Source of the DNA: Adineta vaga
Lineage: Eukaryota > Rotifera
DNA: 64,000 nt
Direction: 5' to 3'
Assembly (NCBI GenBank): GCA_021613535.1
Contig: CP075494.1
Location: 1,488,001-1,552,000, forward strand
This document shows positions 33,864 to 45,849 of this stretch, in pieces; positions within the stretch are counted from its first letter, which is position 1; each line of letters starts with the position of its first letter. Under the pieces are notes generated by a model. That model was not told the DNA's origin. It was given only the letters and a program-made list of their open reading frames with translations, and searched no databases. The translations under genes and the position numbers were made by a program.

Positions 33864-34120
33864 TTCTTTCGATTATCAATAAATAAATTTCATTTATTTT
33901 ATTTTTTATGTTCAAAGAAAAGAAGAGGTAAGATTTTGATACAATGTAAAATTATTGTTGATTCATATGAAATCGAATCATTGAAGATACATCTTTGATA
34001 GATATTAAAAGTATCTCAATTCAAATGTTGGAAATATATTTTTGTAGAACAAAGTTTGTTCGACAAAATGTGCGATTCGCTTTGCTTTCCATAGATTTCT
34101 TATATTTTAAAATACGAAAT

Positions 34121-34188
34121 TGAGGGTAAGGGTGGGTGTGGGTAATATATTCGACTCTGTGCACCTAGATCCTCACCCACACCCTCAA
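34121..34188. repeat. Telomere-like inverted repeat, copy 10
   Basis: G-arm TTGAGGGTAAGGGTGGGTGT then GGGTAAT; C-arm ATCCTCACCCACACCCTCAA followed by GATT. The arms are nearly perfect complements with several GGGTG units. Confidence 0.88.
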
Positions 34189-35174
34189 GATTGATTTAGA
34201 CCGATTATTAGTTCCCGACAATGAAGAAAAGAATGAAATCTGTGCTGCCGATCGTGCTATTATGTAAAGTACCAATATGTTCGATTACAAACGAATTAGT
34301 TTTTTCATGTGAGCATAAGAAAATTGATTAATAGATATATATATATAAATATATATCAAGTCACTGGACTTATGAATTAAAATAACTCTTTTTGTCTTAT
34401 TTCAATAGACATAATCGATCTGATCATATTCTTTTAGCAGAGAATTATTGGCAATTACATCGCGTTATTTGTTATTTTGATTAACTTAATCAGGTCTCCA
34501 TCTATTTTATCGGAAGAATCTTTTTGAATTTTTCATTGACTTTTTTTTATAATAGTAAGACTAGTGACTGATATGAGACTTCGAACTGGACAGGCATAGA
34601 TCGGTTTCATCGATATTTTTGTCAAATTATACGATATGCAAACTGATTTACAAAATAATATAAATTTTTGATATAATGTAATTATGTATTTTACTTATAT
34701 TCATCTATCTATATTCAAATGCTTTATCTTGATATCATACAGTCCATTTAGCATTCATAACTTCAAACATATTATTATTTCAAAGTAATAATGCTACAAC
34801 TGATTGTCTTTTACTTTAAAGAAAACAGAAGGATATAAAATAGGTAATTAAATAATAATAATAGAATTTACTGCTAAATTGAAAATGATTAGGAGCTAAA
34901 TAACTAAAAATCGATTTTGTCAACTTTTCAAGGAGGATCGATATGAAGTAATACTAGACAAGAACAAGAACAAAATTATAATTTAAGTTCGCGATAAATT
35001 AGCATTCTATGACTTAGTAACGATTAAAACATAAAATTATTTAGATATAGAATACAGATGAACAATTAATCTATTATGTTTAACATTCTGACTATTGAGA
35101 AATGAAAAAGAAGTTTTTTAAATTTGAACTGTATAAATGTATGACCTATTCAGTCTATGTTCGGTCAACATTGC

Positions 35175-35345
35175 GCGAGCAATCGGTCACTATGTGGTTA
35201 GATGTTCTGACCTCGTGATCGATAGAAATTGTATGTTCTATTCTCTCCTATGTAAACTAATGTTTTATAATCTAAAGTGATACAGATAACGATACGTAGC
35301 CACTACTCTTGTTTGTCATTGTGATCGGAATAAAAGAAATACCGT
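35175..35345. repeat. Dispersed repeat, copy A (partner at 62590)
   Basis: Shares with 62590-62835, in the same orientation, the blocks CAATCGGTCAC / CAATACGGTCA, GATGTTCTGACCTCGTGATC / GATATTCTGACCTCATGACC, TGTTCTATTC, and GTTTGTCATTG...GAATAAA / GTTTGTCACTG...GAATAAA. The AATAAA near its end is LTR-like, but termini and target duplications are not clear. Confidence 0.6.
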
Positions 35346-35594
35346 AGAAAAAGTAACGAAAGTCTAGTATACATAATTTCCGTTACAGTCAATACTACGA
35401 TACTTTTTATTAAAATGAACTTTATCACATTCTCTGCAAGAGTAACATTCTGTATAAAGAATAGCGATGATGCATTCTACATTGGTCATCAGGTCAAATG
35501 ATATATTATTGAATCAAGCACTCTCTCCTTTTCCTTTGTATATCATTGCATTAATATCATATTCACTTATTGAAAACTAGCTTAAAACAATCTG

Positions 35595-36350
35595 ATGTAT
35601 GAAACAGATATGCACCGACGAGGTAATAGAAGATCATCGGAAGACGAAGAAGATATGTGCCGTTATTTAACTATTATTCTTTCTTTTATCGATTTGATTC
35701 CACTCTTCGGTTTATTACTAACAACTTCACCAAATTTAAACGAAGCACCTCCTCGTCTAAAATTCATTCCTGAAAATAATCAAACATGGCCTCAATTCTT
35801 TGCTAATTGTTCATATCAACTAAACTTTAGTGGAAATTATTCAATCGTTTGTCATAAAGCTATTGGACCAGTATCATCGTTCTTCTTAACTACAGCTTCT
35901 TTTCTCGCTTTCATTCTTCTCATAGTCAATTTAGTCACAGTAACTCGAGAACTCTCACGAAACGAACTCATTATTCGAACCGTTATGCATATGATCTACG
36001 CTTTGATACTTTTTACAACAGGACTTACCTATACTCTGACACACTATGAGTGTTCCAATTGTGGAGGATATCTTTTGTGTTTTAGTATTCCGATCCCAAC
36101 AACATTCTTTATGGCTTGTAATTGGTATGACGATGACGAGCAAATTCATTCACATCAACAAATATCTGTAGGAAATCAATCGCTTCAACTTAGACCTTCT
36201 ACTTCTAATCATTTATCAGTCTATTCTGGGAGAATAGTTTCGAATCAACTATCATCATCGATTCCTCGTCATTCACCAGAAAATAATGAAGATCCTCAAT
36301 TAGAGAATGAATTCAATGAATGGTTAGAAGCTCAACAACGTCACAATTAG
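35595..36350 (+). CDS. Four-TM membrane protein, unknown family
   Basis: 251 aa, single exon. The N terminus is hydrophilic and acidic (RRGNRRSSEDEEDMC). Four helices follow: YLTIILSFIDLIPLFGLLLT (about 24-43), FFLTTASFLAFILLIVNLVT (about 95-114), VMHMIYALILFTTGLTYTL (about 129-147), and YLLCFSIPIPTTFFMA (about 157-173). The loop between helices 1 and 2 has Cys and N-glycosylation sequons (NQT, NCS, NFS, NYS), so it is probably extracellular, with both termini cytosolic. The roughly 75-residue C-terminal tail is Ser/Gln-rich and ends in acidic residues. Met6 is an alternative start. AATAAA at 36397-36402. No family recognised. Confidence 0.65.
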   Translation: MYETDMHRRGNRRSSEDEEDMCRYLTIILSFIDLIPLFGLLLTTSPNLNEAPPRLKFIPENNQTWPQFFANCSYQLNFSGNYSIVCHKAIGPVSSFFLTTASFLAFILLIVNLVTVTRELSRNELIIRTVMHMIYALILFTTGLTYTLTHYECSNCGGYLLCFSIPIPTTFFMACNWYDDDEQIHSHQQISVGNQSLQLRPSTSNHLSVYSGRIVSNQLSSSIPRHSPENNEDPQLENEFNEWLEAQQRHN

Positions 36351-36459
36351 TGAATTTGTTATTTTTTATAATCACATTTGTTATTTCAATAATAATAATA
36401 AAACTAAAAATTTTCTACTAATTAACCCTTTGGTTACGGGTTTCTTTTTGCAGATGCAT

Positions 36460-36552
36460 CTTGATGGTGTGGGTGGGCGTGGTACTGGAGGGGGAGGGGG
36501 AAGCAAGGGAAGGATATAGATATCAATATCTACACCCACACCTACCCTTAAG
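36460..36552. repeat. Telomere-like inverted repeat, copy 11 (G-rich insert)
   Basis: G-arm CTTGATGGTGTGGGTGGGCG, C-arm ACACCCACACCTACCCTTAAG. The spacer contains GGAGGGGGAGGGGGAAGC, which could form a G-quadruplex, and GATATAGATATCAATATC, itself a near palindrome. It starts about 110 bp after the upstream stop codon. Confidence 0.8.
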
Positions 36553-37035
36553 ATTTTGAAATATCCTATAATGTTTCTTGCTTATCATTGTCTTTTCCTA
36601 AACACAGTCTTTAGATGAATTAGAAATAGAAAAAAAAAAGAATTGACTGACCGAAGTATCCATTTACAGCTAACTATAACTACGAGTCAAAAGAAACAAA
36701 TTTAGCTAAATATCTTTGAAACTAGTAATTTGTCAGTTAGAAACATCACTTTTAATATCAATATCAAAGATTTATCTCTAATGATTCGATTTCATTTTAC
36801 AAAAAGATTCCGAATATATACTTAGAGAGAGAGCATCGAAATCTCATTCTAGTTGATTAATTTGCATATTTTAAGATTAACTATTAAACAAAAAATGTTG
36901 ATGTAGAGCCTCAAAAGTACAGTGTATAGCACTAAGTGCCATTCAATATAAACAAAATCATATGGAACATTTAGTTTAATTTATTTTTTTTCAAAATATT
37001 TTTAAATTTTAATTAACCTTACGACAAATACAATC

Positions 37036-37102
37036 TTGAGGGTATGAGTGTGAGTGGATTTGGAAGATTACATTGAAGTGACGCACTCACACTTCACTCT
37101 CA
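37036..37102. repeat. Telomere-like inverted repeat, copy 12
   Basis: G-arm CTTGAGGGTATGAGTGTGAG; C-arm GCACTCACACTTCACTCTCA. Units are GTGTGAG rather than GTGTGGG, a diverged copy. Confidence 0.75.
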
Positions 37103-37318
37103 TTTTTTATCGTAAAAGTGGCGAAAATTTTGTTTCGTGGTAATTTTTCTACTCCTCACTTTACGTTTTTGAAGAAAAAAGAAGCCAAATGAACATTTAT
37201 CAACAAACAATAAAGTTTGATACTGAATAAACATTTGATGTTGATGTCGTAGATTTGACGATCTAATTTTTGTTGTTTGATGTTGACGGAACAGAAGCTA
37301 AGTTTTCTGCTTATTTTA

Positions 37319-38330
37319 TTACTCCACTGTCAGCTTGTTTGACTCTTCCGCTTGTAGTAACAATAGAAATCTAAAAATAGAACAGATGCACATTAAAAGA
37401 TCCAAAATTAACACATTCCTTGATCTTTTCTCTCTTACGGATTGCCTTGCAAGTTGTTTTGACACAGATGATGTTCCCTGATATTTCTCTACTTCTTCTT
37501 CATAGTCTTTGAATTTCGAATATGAAGAACGAACTACTTCTTGTCGACATCGAGCTTGCTCTTGTGCCTCTTCTACTTGACGCTTATATTGTTCATATAA
37601 TTTTGTTTCTCGCGTATACCAGTATTTTTCTTCACGGCTGTGCTTGGCTTCCAATACACGTCCAGCTTGTTTTTTCCGCTTTGAGTTTTTCTTGTTCATG
37701 CTTGTCTGTTCTAGATTTTTATTGCGAAGCTGCAATAGTGCGTGTATGCGCTTCTACGATTGACTGTATGTCTTTTAATGCAGTAATTTTCTCTTTTAGC
37801 TCATCATCTGTCTTTTCAAGTACACGTAGCTTTTGTTGAGGATCTCTGTCAGCCTGAGGAAGTTCGTTTTCCTACAACACGCCGTGCTCACGAACACGTC
37901 TTAGCTCACGCATCCCCGTTGCATTGAGTGCACGAGAAAAGAAGATTCCTAACTTGAAGAAGCTGACGATTTCAGTTTGGCTCGCTTCTCTTTGCTTTTC
38001 GACTCGCAGTGGAAAACGATTAAACAAGAATTACTCGATATAGAGTCACCCAAAATTTGGAGCCCTAATCAGAGTATTTGGATATCTTGGTCACTAATAC
38101 TGCATGTGGTCGCTATACAGAAGCAGATGACATGACACTTGGTAAATTCACGATTGATACACTCAATAAGGATGTTCAGAATATTCTCATCGTCACGACC
38201 TTTACTCTTTTTTCTGCTAGATTGTTGTTCTTACGCACTCGGTCCCGAATTGAGATCTTCAATGAAGATAAATATTATGAAACATGGTTTTTGTCCTCAA
38301 CGATATGCGCATATTTAAGAAATAATTATT
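37319..38330 (-). pseudogene. AIG1/GIMAP-type GTPase pseudogene, opposite strand
   Basis: On the minus strand several blocks match the intact AIG1 protein next door but in different frames. They are: KCHVICFCIATTCSISDQDI near 38100-38160 (intact copy KVHVICFCVAMTVGINELDI), HCESKSKEKR near 38010 (intact THCESKDKKQR), and FFKLGIFFSRALN near 37945 (intact FFKMGIFFSGVLN). A coiled-coil C-terminal part follows (EEKYWYTRETKLYEQYKRQ, then EEAQEQARCRQEVV; 37319-37735). Stop codons and frame changes separate the blocks, and the P-loop part is not recognisable. It is a broken paralogue arranged head to head with the functional gene. Confidence 0.7.
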
Positions 38331-38749
38331 TACCTTAGTTTTACCCAAGTTATCAGAAAAACAAGTTTGCTTCATCGCTCGTGTTTTAAACACTAGAATG
38401 TTATGAGACAATATTGCTCTTTATATGTAAAAGACAACGATGACCATACCATAAATTTATCATATTATGTCGATTCTACCTGTGATAGATAACAAGGCTG
38501 CCTGATAATAACAAGGAAAAAACCGTGCTTAGTCATTAATAGAGAACGTGTTGGAGCTAGCATATCCATTCACAATATGTTAATAAAGATGCATAGCAAG
38601 AACATGACATTCCTTGGAAATTTCGATGTTCTTTCTCTTTACAGGTGGCTCAGAGGAATGTTCCTCCTTATCAAACATTTTCGTTACGTTGTGTCATTAC
38701 ACCGATAATCAGCATTATCTAAGTGCTTTGTCTCCAAGATATATTTATA

Positions 38750-38758
38750 TATATAAAG
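38750..38758 (+). promoter_or_regulatory. TATA box of the AIG1 gene
   Basis: TATATAAAG, 66 bp upstream of the first ATG (38824). A transcription start about 25-30 bp downstream would leave a 5' UTR of roughly 40 nt. It is one of the best-formed TATA boxes in the window and fits an inducible gene. Confidence 0.55.
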
Positions 38759-38823
38759 GGTAACATCGTCAAAACTCACTAACAAATTCAACTATCATAC
38801 AACATTCGAATATTGTTTCTCTC

Positions 38824-40061
38824 ATGTCTGCATCACAACCAAAGGTAAAAATTTATTTCTAAACACTTCATGTGTCTATTCATTTTCCTTTTCGTACCAG
38901 AAATCGCTCAGAGCACAACTAGGTGACAAAGATGTAAACACACAACGAGAAAAGTATATGAACGAAATTAAAACAGACCATGAAAACTTTGGCAAATTTC
39001 AAATGTCGAAATCGGTGCAAAGGAATATAATGCTAGTAGGACGAACACGTACCGGGAAATCGACTATCAAATCGATGCTTGCTAATCCAATGGTCGTTGC
39101 TGAAGAAGATAAACTAATGGTAGGTACCAAATACCCACAGTTTGAGACGTTCCATGTTGCTGTAAGAAAGAAGATTCCTACAGATGAGTCTTCTGAAGAT
39201 GTGTTTGAAGATTATTCTTCTGAAGATGATTCTTCTGAAGAAGATCTATCTACAACGGAATCGCCTGAAGATCTTGTCCTCAATATCATCGATACACCGG
39301 GCTTGTTCGAACGTGGTACCGATGAAATTACACCTCGCGACAATGACATCATCATGCGGGCCATCGATGTTTATGCCAATCAAGAAATTACCAAGGTTCA
39401 TGTCATCTGTTTTTGTGTAGCAATGACAGTTGGTATTAATGAACTGGATATTCAAGCACTCAAGCTATTGCTCAAAACGATGGGTGATAAAATAGCGTCA
39501 AATTCATGTTTGATTATAACCCATTGCGAGTCAAAAGACAAGAAGCAGCGAAAATCTATAATATCGCAACTGAAAGAAGATAAGGAATTCGAGTTGATCC
39601 GACCTTTCTTTAAAATGGGTATCTTCTTTTCTGGTGTACTCAACCGAGACGACTATAAGTGGGGTAGTGAAAATCTCATAGGTCAATATCTCACGGTCTC
39701 AAAGTATCGTACGAAACTTATTAAAATGTTTCGTAAGACTGTCAAGCCATTTCCACTGATTGACACGCTGATTAGTGACTCAAAACGCGCTTGCGACAAC
39801 CAAAAGTCAACAGCATTGGAACTTGAGCAGATGGAGATGAAAATTCGACATGCAAATGAAGATCTTAAGCACATCAAACACCGTCTTCAAGAGAAAGAGA
39901 AAGAACTTAATGAAACACAGAGCAAGCTTGAAAACACACAAAAAGAACTTAGAAAGAAAGACGCTGATCTAGAAGAATTGCATACTCTATTTTTATTTTA
40001 TTATATTTTATTTTCACTAGCAGAAAAACTGATGACCATGAGGTCCTACCATTACAAATGA
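38824..40061 (+). CDS. AIG1/GIMAP-type GTPase with acidic insert and coiled coil
   Basis: Exon 1 (38824-38844, MSASQPK) joins exon 2 (38901-40061) across a 56-nt phase-0 intron. The product is about 393 aa. G1/P-loop is GRTRTGKSTIKSML, G3 is NIIDTPGLFERG, and the G4-like strand is CLIITHCESKDK. The conserved AIG1 segment VHVICFCVAMTVGINELD lies between. A 35-residue acidic Ser/Glu insert (EDYSSEDDSSEEDLSTTES) sits between G1 and G3. After the G domain come about 70 residues of coiled coil (ELEQMEMKIRHANEDLKHIK, then LQEKEKELNETQSKLENTQ). Family members are septin/dynamin-like GTPases on membranes, often linked to immunity or stress. The last roughly 25 residues (LFLFYYILFSLAEKL) look intron-like, so the true 3' exon may differ. 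Confidence 0.85.
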
Positions 40062-40729
40062 GTGATGTGAAGAGAGGGAGAAAAAAGGAAAAAAGATAAT
40101 AACTAAAGACATGAACTACTAGTAATCAGAACAGAAAACTCTCTATGAAATAAATGAGCAATACCCATGAAAATCAGAAAATAGAATCTAGCAACAAAAA
40201 TGCAATTAAACAAAAAATGATTTAGGAAAAAGGCGGATGATCTGAAACTCCTTCATATCAAAAGCAGGCGTAGAAGAAAGAGAAGAGAAAGAAATCCACT
40301 TCATACATCTTAATATCACTGATTCATTATGGATAAATCATTTAGAATTATCTTAAGACAATCTAAGAAGCATTTTTAAAGATCAATTCACCAACTAAAG
40401 AGTCAGCTAGTGAAATAAGAGATCTATTCCAATATCTAAAACATCTATCATCCAATGACAGTTCGTTAAATAAAAACGCAAACAGGGTGTATGGGTGTGG
40501 GAATTTTGATTAAACTTATATCCTCACCCACACCCTCACGATTCCACAATCTAACATATATCCAGCTGCATAATAAGAATTGTCTTATTACATTTGATAT
40601 GAGATCTTGATAATAGAGCGAATAATAAAAATCCAGATACAAATCTCAATAGAACGAAAGCACAAAAAAAACGAGACGATATTGTTTATTTTTTACTTCA
40701 CATAAGTAAGGAATAACTGTTGATGAGCG
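40062..40729. other. Intergenic between convergent AIG1 and Ig genes
   Basis: A-rich 3' flank plus the repeat at 40484-40540. No gene seen. Confidence 0.45.
40484..40540. repeat. Telomere-like inverted repeat, copy 13
   Basis: G-arm CAGGGTGTATGGGTGTGGG; C-arm ATCCTCACCCACACCCTCAC. The C-arm is the same as that of the copy at 34121 (TCCTCACCCACACCCTCA). Confidence 0.85.
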
Positions 40730-43248
40730 TCATTTCTTTTTCTTTTCTCCACCATAAACATTGACCGATGCATAAACATGACGGCTTTCAACTTGACCAG
40801 GTATATCAACTTGACATTGTAAATGCAATTTTTCACTAGGTGTATTCGCCGTTGGTGTGATTAGAACACTATTGTCTTGTTGCTATTCAGAAAAATAGAC
40901 ATGATAATCAATCGTTTCGATCGCTATCAATTAGCAATACATACACGAACATAATCGGGAAGACTTGTGTCATGTGCATATCGACTCCATGTCACTCGAT
41001 ATTGTTGAGTACCTTGAACATAACAAGTAATTTTCACTTTTTCATTCACTCCAACAGTGGCTTCAGTTGGATGAACAGTGACGCGAACTTCTTGTTGCTG
41101 TTGCTGTTGATGATGATAATAAGGTTCTCTAACATGTTCATATTGTCGTGATTCCACGCTGACACGCAATTCCTCACGAACTTCACCATATGAATTATGA
41201 ACAGTAATCTGATAAACACCAGCATCGTCAGGTGTCGCATGATGAAGAACGAGACGATTGGGTTCAACGGCAAACGCCGATGAAATTGGTTGATAACCTT
41301 GATCAGTTAATTTATGCCAAGTGATTTCAACTGGTTCATTTGACTAGAAAAAGATCAAGTTATTTTGTTTCTATTGTTCATAGATTATACTCACCACAAT
41401 TGTATATTGAATAATCATACGTTGACTTTCTTTTAAATTTATGGATTGTGGACGAATAGTTATTTTTGGTAGATGATCTAGCGAAGAGACAAAAAAATGG
41501 AAGTTTTTCTTCTTCTAATCCTATACTTACTATCGAATGAATGATGTGTATTACTACGTTGGATATGAATTTCATAAGGAATAGTCGTACGTGTACCATC
41601 AGCATTGTATAATTCACAATAATAGGTTCCCGAATGATCCGAACGCGCGTTCGTGATTTGTAAATCATTACCTCGTTGATAAATATCCGATGGTAGACTT
41701 TGACTATCATGACGTGTCCATACCGCACGATAATAACCAGTGGGTGGTTGAATCAATTGATTGGCGCCTTCTTGAATGGATAATGGACTTGATGGATGAA
41801 ATACCGGATAAACATCATGACGGGATGGTTGTTCTTCAAAATGAATGATTACACTAGGATTCGTTTCATTAGAAGCATAGTTACCTCGAAATTCAATGAT
41901 ACTATCTGCATCTCTATAATTAGATTCTGGAATGGAACAACGATAGTTTCCCACGTCAGATCTGGAAATAGGACGAATATGAAGAGTTTTTCCACGTGGA
42001 TAAAATGGATGTTCATCGTGAAGAAGCTAAATACCAGATATTCCAAATGAAAAAAAGATTTATATCAATGAAAATGTAAACATACTCGATTGTTAAAATA
42101 CCATTGGATTTTTCCTTCGTCTTCCGGTGCTGCATCTTCACATTGAATTTCCACGTAATCTCCATCAGCCACATCCGGTGAAACAATTCTTAAATTTTGC
42201 GCAGGACGATACACTATGAAAGAAAAAGTAAAAGCAAATAAAATTTCTCTATTGTTTCTTAAAATTTACCCTCCGGTGTACTTCCTGGTCTTTGATAAGG
42301 GTAATGATAATCAGTTTCTTCGTGCATAGTAAGAAGAGCTGAACCGCTACTTCCATGTGCATTTTGCGCCATACATGTATATTTTCCAATTTTACTCGGA
42401 TCATCCAGAGTAATACGTGCTCGCGATATCGCTTGTGATCCTGTGATATGTTGATCATTCGTATCCGTAAGAGCATAACGCTAAAGTAATGAAAAAACAC
42501 GTCTTTCTAATATTAAAGGTATTTTGCTCGTCCGTGCCGATCTATTGAAGTGAATATACTGAATGGACTGTGAAACTTTTTCTTCAGATCGAGAAAAGAG
42601 TAAATCTGACTCGGGACACATGCGATATCTTTCTCTATGTCCTTGATGACTTTACCCGCTCTGGTTCTTCTTGAATCCAATAAATATTTGTACTTGCATC
42701 AGCACCATAAACACTACAGATAAGTTCATAAGTTTGTCCACGTTGTACTCCAAGTGTATCCGGGCTGACAACCACTTGAAATTTAACTCGATCACTCGAT
42801 TCTGGTTGATTTGGTATTGATGTTGTGATTTCTATTCAATAATAAAACAAGTGAATCTGCTAGAACATCTTAACACTATACAACAGTCATGCGTAGACAA
42901 GTGATACACAAAATCCATACAAAGAGAAATCAAGAATTTCAAATGACATCTTCGATAAACCTACCATATGTATCAGTTTCAGTGTTGTTATCAATCGATG
43001 AAACTGTTGTTATATCTATATCAGTCATATTTGATACATTTCCTCCGTCGGTACTATTAAGATTATTTGTCTAATTTAGTTAATCTATCGAAAGAAGAAA
43101 AGACATACCTGGTGAAATCTGTAAAGACAATTGAGTCTGTTGTGAACAATTCTTCTTCCGATTCATTGATCGGCTTTGCGAAGAGTTTGTCGAAAGTAAT
43201 CAGATTCAGCAAAAATACGAGAGTTACACCCAATATTATTTTCATCAT
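40730..43248 (-). CDS. Secreted immunoglobulin-superfamily protein, nine exons
   Basis: Exons by eye (5' to 3' on minus): 43248-43109, 43053-42965, 42831-42656, 42480-42270, 42213-42086, 42026-41531, 41477-41395, 41343-40945 and 40882-40730. They total 1875 nt, in frame, 624 aa. A signal peptide (MMKIILGVTLVFLLNLIT) is followed by an acidic, Ser/Thr-rich stretch, then about five Ig-like domains: YELICSVYG...GKYTCMAQNAHGSSG; VEIQCEDAA...VGNYRCSIP; YRAVWTRHD...SGTYYCELYNADG; a domain with EITWHKL...AGVYQITVHNSYGE that lacks the Cys pair; and VKITCYVQG...LHLQCQV. A His/Gln run (HHHQQQQQQ) links the last two. The end is GGEKKKK-stop with no TM helix or GPI signal, so secreted. I-set-like adhesion or matrix role inferred. 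Confidence 0.85.
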
Positions 43249-44289
43249 GGTAAATAATATGGGAAAAAATGACACTGTTCTTCCATGTTGTGTTCGGGTA
43301 TATATGTATATAAAAGCTGTTGCGTTTGCTCTCACCACTTATGATGGCTATCGATGTTAGATATATCATAAGAAACGTTTTTATGTTAGAATAGGAAAAA
43401 AACGATGTTGTCGTGTTTGATATAACAAGACTGAGATGTATATCATCCACGAAAAAGAAATACTCGTCCGTACTGTTTTTATCTGTCGTTAAAAGATATA
43501 TACATTATCAATTTTGCACGTAGAAAAAATGATTGATTCATAGACAAATCATACGATTCAGATTCTTTTTTTGAAAAATTTTTGTGGTGTAATCTGATTT
43601 TTAAGTTAATATTTATGGGATTTCTTTATTGTTTGTAATATTAATCTATATACGAGTAGAAATATTTTTACGTCAACAGCCAATCAATCAAACATGGATG
43701 ATAAAATAACGTCAACAACGAGATTTAATTATTATTCGACGTATTTTCATTCTTATTGGCTTAATAATAATGCTTGAAATTCCATATTTTGTGAGGACAT
43801 GAGTGTGGGTAATACTTTTTTCTTCACCCATGTCCACACCCACATAACACGTTAGCACAGTGACTATTCTATAATTTCATATATTTATCTTTAAAAAATG
43901 ATATAAATATTAAACACGCGATAAAAATATGCTTGTTTATTGTGAGAGACCGTAGACATGAATATCATTACTGCGATACTCACATTCTCAAAAGAATTAA
44001 AAAGTCTAGAAACGAATAGTAATTTATAGAAAGTACAATTTCATTATAAATTGATGATAATGAAAGACTAAAAGTTAACCATCTAATAATATGTGACACT
44101 TCTTAACTATAATTGGAATTTAAAAGAAAAGATAAATCTTTTGTGTCACACTATTTCATATCTTAAAAAGAATAGCATTTTACTTCCTGAAATTATTAAG
44201 TACCAAGACCTCATCAGAAAAAAGATATTTTAATCTCTTTCACAAAGAAAAATAAAGTACATCTAAAATTTTGTCTAAAAAGACGCATT
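43249..44289. other. Divergent intergenic region
   Basis: Upstream regions of the Ig gene (minus) and the GPCR (plus). Contains TATATAAAAG near 43308 and the repeat at 43791-43846. Confidence 0.45.
43791..43846. repeat. Telomere-like inverted repeat, copy 14
   Basis: G-arm GTGAGGACATGAGTGTGGGT; C-arm ACCCATGTCCACACCCACAT. Short spacer (AATACTTTTTTCTTC). The arms pair with some mismatches. Confidence 0.8.
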
Positions 44290-45393
44290 ATGTCGACATC
44301 ATTATCTTATCCATCACTTGTATTGATTCAAAAACTCTTGACATATTATGTTTATCCATTAATTATTACATTTGGATGTTTAGGAAATCTTTTAAATATA
44401 TTTCTTCTAAGTAAAAAAGTACTTCGTACAACATCATGTAATAATTGTAAGTTAAAAGAAAAGAATTTTGTTTAAATAAATTATTAAAATAAATAATTTT
44501 AAGATTTTTTAGCTTCATCATGCACTAATCTCGTCATTTTAAGTGTAGGTATTAGTACAACAATGTATATTTATGATCGACCATGGGCAATATCTACAAT
44601 TTATTGCCGAACTCGAAGTTATTTAATAAATGTTTCTCAACAAATCTCACGTTATATGATTATTATGGCGTGTTTTGATCGATTTGCACTTTGTTCAACA
44701 AATATCTATCTTCGTCAATTTTCTCGTATTAATATAGCTCGATATTATGTTATACCTATTATTATCATTATTTGGTTTATTTTTCCAATTTATATGTTAA
44801 TTTTTGGTACTGCCATCAATAATACATGTACATATTTAGGTATTGCCTTACTTTATAATAGTATTTATGGTATGACAATGGTTGGTTTTATTCCACCATT
44901 TCTAATGTTTATATTTTCTTTATTAACATTTTATAATTTAAAAATCAAACAACAACGACGACAACAAGGTCATTTATTAGCTTTTGTTAGTAATGAAGCT
45001 CGAATAAATGAAAATCGTAAACAACAAAAAAAAGATCAACAAGTTTTATCTATGCTAATGATTCAAGTTATTGTTTATATTAGTACAACAACTCTTGCTA
45101 GTAGTTATTTATTATATTCAACATTAACAACATATCTTGGTGTCATAAAATCTAATCAACGAATATCCATTGAAACATTTATTTCATTTATTGTAAATAC
45201 ATTAAATTTTACTTGTCCATGTTTATCATTTTATTTATTTTATTTTGTTTCACGTCTCTATCGAAAACAAATGAAATTAGCTTTTTTAACAATTCGTAGA
45301 CAATATTGTTGTTATCAATTTGTAACAAATAATCATAATATTCAACATCTAGCTATACGTCAAATGATTGCAAAAGTAGAACCTATTGAATAA
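44290..45393 (+). CDS. Rhodopsin-like GPCR, two exons
   Basis: Exon 1 is 44290-44446, exon 2 is 44513-45393; the 66-nt intron starts GTAAGT and splits codon 53 (phase 1). Product 345 aa. TM1 is YVYPLIITFGCLGNLLNIFL (GN motif), TM2 TNLVILSVGISTTMYI, TM3 ends YMIIMACFDRFALC (DRF for DRY), and TM4 is VIPIIIIIWFIFPIYMLIF. TM5 is MTMVGFIPPFLMFIFSLLTF, with a basic loop 3 (KIKQQRRQQ). TM6 is MIQVIVYISTTTLASSYLL and TM7 FIVNTLNFTCPCLSFYLFYF (CPCLSFY in place of NPxxY). The Cys pair is YCRTRSY / NTCTYLG. It lies just upstream of the related receptor at 46945 on the same strand, so a local duplication is likely. Orphan. Confidence 0.87.
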
Positions 45394-45849
45394 ATATATA
45401 TTTCGTTTTGTTTATGTTTTTTCTAATAAAATGAAATCAATTAACAGAAATGCTACGATTGATTACTAATATAATGTAAATAGGACAATAGGGAAAAAAA
45501 GAAGAGATGATAAAGTAATGTTAATTTTTATTGAAAAGATGCCTATTGCACGTTATAGATGGATGAGATTCAATTGATAATGTTCTTAACAATTACCGAT
45601 TTATATAATCTTTGATAATAATCAAATTTATTTTTCTCGTTTAAATAGATATCACTACACTTATTTTGACAGATAAAAATTACAAATATGGTTGATGCAA
45701 TAAATATACGACAACAAATGCACTATTATCAGTGAATTATTAACTGATGAACAGATTACTTTATATTTATCTTCTACATTGCTGAAAACCTTCTATTTCA
45801 TGGAAATAATTCTAATTTCAAAGGTTTGCCATTATATACAAGATAAAAA

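Larger units (their letters stand above)
33864..35594. other. Intergenic, 1.7 kb
   Basis: Contains a telomere-like repeat (34121-34188), a short TATATA run near 34337 and one copy of a dispersed repeat (35175-35345). No coding region seen. Confidence 0.45.
36351..37318. other. Intergenic with two telomere-like repeats
   Basis: Contains the repeats at 36460 and 37036. No coding region is seen; the rest is AT-rich. Confidence 0.45.

Noticed and set aside
38078-38338. 86-codon plus-strand open frame
   Set aside because: Antisense to the AIG1 pseudogene; the intact AIG1 gene shows the same kind of antisense frame at 39246-39455.
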